From contig CP051231.1 in the NCBI GenBank assembly GCA_017792405.1, positions 3,666,062 through 3,730,061 on the forward strand: DNA of 64,000 bases. Reading direction: 5' to 3'. This DNA is from Oceanicola sp. Lineage in GTDB: Bacteria > Pseudomonadota > Alphaproteobacteria > Rhodobacterales > Rhodobacteraceae. Below are positions 62,674 to 64,000 of this stretch, piece by piece. The position numbers were made by a program, and so were the translations under genes. Under the pieces are notes generated by a model. The model searched no databases, was not told the origin of the DNA, and worked only from the letters and a program-made list of their open reading frames with translations. The first letter of the stretch is position 1; each line of letters begins with the position of its first letter.

Positions 62674-63535
62674 CTGTGAGAACGCGGCATAGGGCGTCCA
62701 GATCATCCAGATCTCGGTACGATAGAAGCATTTTACCAGATCCGTTCGCAGCATGCTCTATGGAGACTTTCAGACCAAGGTTAGCCGAAAGGTCATTCTC
62801 CAGCGCTTTAGTATCTGCATCCTTTGATGGGCTTGGCTTTGATTGCCGCTTTGACTGGGCACCACCTTTGGCGAGTCTCTCAGTGTCACGAACCGACAGC
62901 CCTTTCTGAACGACCGTGCGAGCGAGTTCAGAGGCATTTTCGGAAGTGATTAGTGCGCGAGCATGTCCGGATGACAGCCGGCCATCGCGAAGCAATCGCT
63001 GAACGTCTTCCGGCAACTGAAGGAGCCGCATGAGGTTGGCGAGGTGGCTCCTGCTTTTGCCCAGTGCTTTAGCCAAATGTTCTTGTGTGTGGCCGAACCG
63101 CTCGACCAGTTGGCGATATCCATGGGCTTCATCGATCGGGTTGAGATCTTCGCGCTGGATGTTTTCGATGATAGCGACTTCAAGCACTTCTTCGTCTGAA
63201 AAGTCACGGATGATTACTGGTACCTCATGCAGCTGCGCCATTTGCGCTGCTCGCCACCTTCGCTCGCCCGCTACAATCTGGTAAGTACCTGATTTAGAAT
63301 AATTTTCACGAACTATGAGAGGCTGGATGATGCCGTGCTCGCGGATCGAGTCGGCCAGCTCCTGGAGTGGTTCCATTTCAAAGTCCCGGCGCGGTTGCTC
63401 CGGGTTCGGCTCAACACGCTCTATCGGCAGTCGTCGCTCAGCTGCTGTCGGCACCGAAGAGCTTTCATCCCTCGGAGCGACATCGGCCATCAAGGCAGAC
63501 AACCCACGGCCCAGGCCTCTCTTTTTCTCAGCCAT
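62648..63535 (-). CDS. parB: chromosome partitioning protein ParB
   Basis: Centromere-binding CTPase that spreads from parS sites. The 295-aa protein has the N-terminal ParA-contacting basic stretch (KKRGLGRGLSALM), the CTP-binding motifs GERRWRAAQ (about residue 92) and ENIQREDLNPIDEAHGY, and the HTH (HTQEHLAKALGKSRSHLANLMRLLQLP, about 150-175). A C-terminal dimerisation domain ends with CRVLTATPL. Starts 11 bases after parA. I found no clear consensus parS in the window. Confidence 0.95.
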   Translation of the reverse strand: MAEKKRGLGRGLSALMADVAPRDESSSVPTAAERRLPIERVEPNPEQPRRDFEMEPLQELADSIREHGIIQPLIVRENYSKSGTYQIVAGERRWRAAQMAQLHEVPVIIRDFSDEEVLEVAIIENIQREDLNPIDEAHGYRQLVERFGHTQEHLAKALGKSRSHLANLMRLLQLPEDVQRLLRDGRLSSGHARALITSENASELARTVVQKGLSVRDTERLAKGGAQSKRQSKPSPSKDADTKALENDLSANLGLKVSIEHAANGSGKMLLSYRDLDDLDALCRVLTATPLDVSR

Positions 63536-63546
63536 TTCTGTTCTCC

Positions 63547-64000
63547 CTACTGTGCCGGCCGACCCAGCAGTTCTTTTGCCAGGTCTCGATAGGCGATACT
63601 GCCTTTTGACGAAGGATCATAGTCAAGCACCGGCATAGCAAAGCTTGGTGCCTCACTGACGCGGACGTTGCGTGGGATACGTGTTTGGAAGACCAGATCA
63701 CCGAGGGCCTCCCGGGCATCGTCGTCGACCTGTTGCGAAAGATTATTCCGCATGTCGAACATAGTGAGGACAACACCCTCAATTCGTAAATTGGGATTTG
63801 CTGTCTCCCGAACCTCACGAAGGGTCAGCATGAGCTGTGAAAGTCCCTCTAGTGCATAGAACTCAGATTGCAGCGGTACCAGCACAGAATCCGCGGCGAT
63901 CATTGCGTTAACTGTCAGAAGATTTAACGAAGGCGGACAGTCGATCAGAATGTAGTCGAGCGAGTAGCGGTCGATTTCTGGTTGTCGGAGAGCGTCATGT
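63547..64000 (-). CDS. parA: chromosome partitioning ATPase ParA (5' end outside window)
   Basis: C-terminal part of a ParA-type deviant Walker ATPase. The visible sequence includes the Walker B region YSLDYILIDCPPSLNLL and MIAADSVLVPLQSEFYALEGL. GVVLTMFDMRNNLSQQV and VRVSEAPSFAMPVLDYDPSSKGSIAYRDLAKELL follow, all typical of Soj/ParA. The N-terminal Walker A lies beyond base 64,000. Co-transcribed with parB downstream; positions the origin of replication nearby, probably to the right. Confidence 0.95.
   Translation of the reverse strand, partial: HDALRQPEIDRYSLDYILIDCPPSLNLLTVNAMIAADSVLVPLQSEFYALEGLSQLMLTLREVRETANPNLRIEGVVLTMFDMRNNLSQQVDDDAREALGDLVFQTRIPRNVRVSEAPSFAMPVLDYDPSSKGSIAYRDLAKELLGRPAQ

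Noticed and set aside
1-64000. CRISPR arrays, insertion sequences, prophage or integrase genes
   Set aside because: No direct-repeat array, transposase, integrase or phage structural motif was seen on either strand; the region looks like stable chromosome.

Overview
The window reads as chromosomal DNA of a GC-rich alphaproteobacterium, most likely a marine Rhodobacteraceae (Roseobacter-group) member. The grounds are gene content and order: parA-parB beside a DUF454 gene, hemW, rdgB, rph, hrcA and grpE; uvrC-pgsA-moaD-moaE; a fused malic enzyme-phosphotransacetylase; a plant/alphaproteobacterial-type GshA; a PotABCD-like transporter; and many ATGA or GTGA gene overlaps. This is inference from family recognition, without database searches. 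I see no transposase, integrase, phage gene, CRISPR array or rRNA, and one tRNA (Lys, TTT).

Layout. 1-2,058: mtaB (cut by the left edge), dapF and tRNA-Lys. 2,097-12,694: a catabolic/transport cluster with an HpcH/HpaI aldolase, a GMC oxidoreductase, a MocR/GabR-type regulator, an enolase-superfamily enzyme, a DadA/PuuB-like FAD oxidoreductase and a polyamine-type ABC importer. It is followed convergently by speA. 14,666-19,203: four phosphorelay genes (response regulator, membrane kinase, response regulator, receiver-kinase hybrid), none with a recognisable DNA-binding output. 19,358-25,544: metabolic and envelope genes (a DUF1045 2H phosphoesterase, a BKACE enzyme, a class V aminotransferase, a TetR/DUF1772 divergent pair, an S49 peptidase, a tiny zinc-ribbon protein, a cation exchanger). 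25,545-25,867: an AT-rich gap with a perfect DnaA box. 25,868-37,950: uvrC, pgsA, moaDE, an OmpA/BON protein, ubiA, rsmE, gshA, plsY.

38,088-45,848: two L,D-transpeptidases flanking a CAP-domain lipoprotein, then a minus-strand run hslO-nudix-cca-ABC-rRNA methyltransferase. 45,925-49,797: a Nudix hydrolase, a REC-PP2C phosphatase opposite an Hpt protein, argG and an SCP2 protein. 49,794-58,106: sulfotransferase, class IV aminotransferase, exported MsrA, ribokinase-like kinase, maeB, mutS. 58,129-64,000: hrcA-grpE, rph-rdgB-hemW-DUF454 and parAB (parA cut by the right edge). The parAB locus suggests the origin of replication is not far away.

Most of the window is housekeeping. The parts deserving a second look are the unassigned catabolic cluster at 2-12.7 kb, the output-less phosphorelay cluster, the AT-rich DnaA-box gap, and a mosaic of third-codon-position GC content that switches inside several genes.
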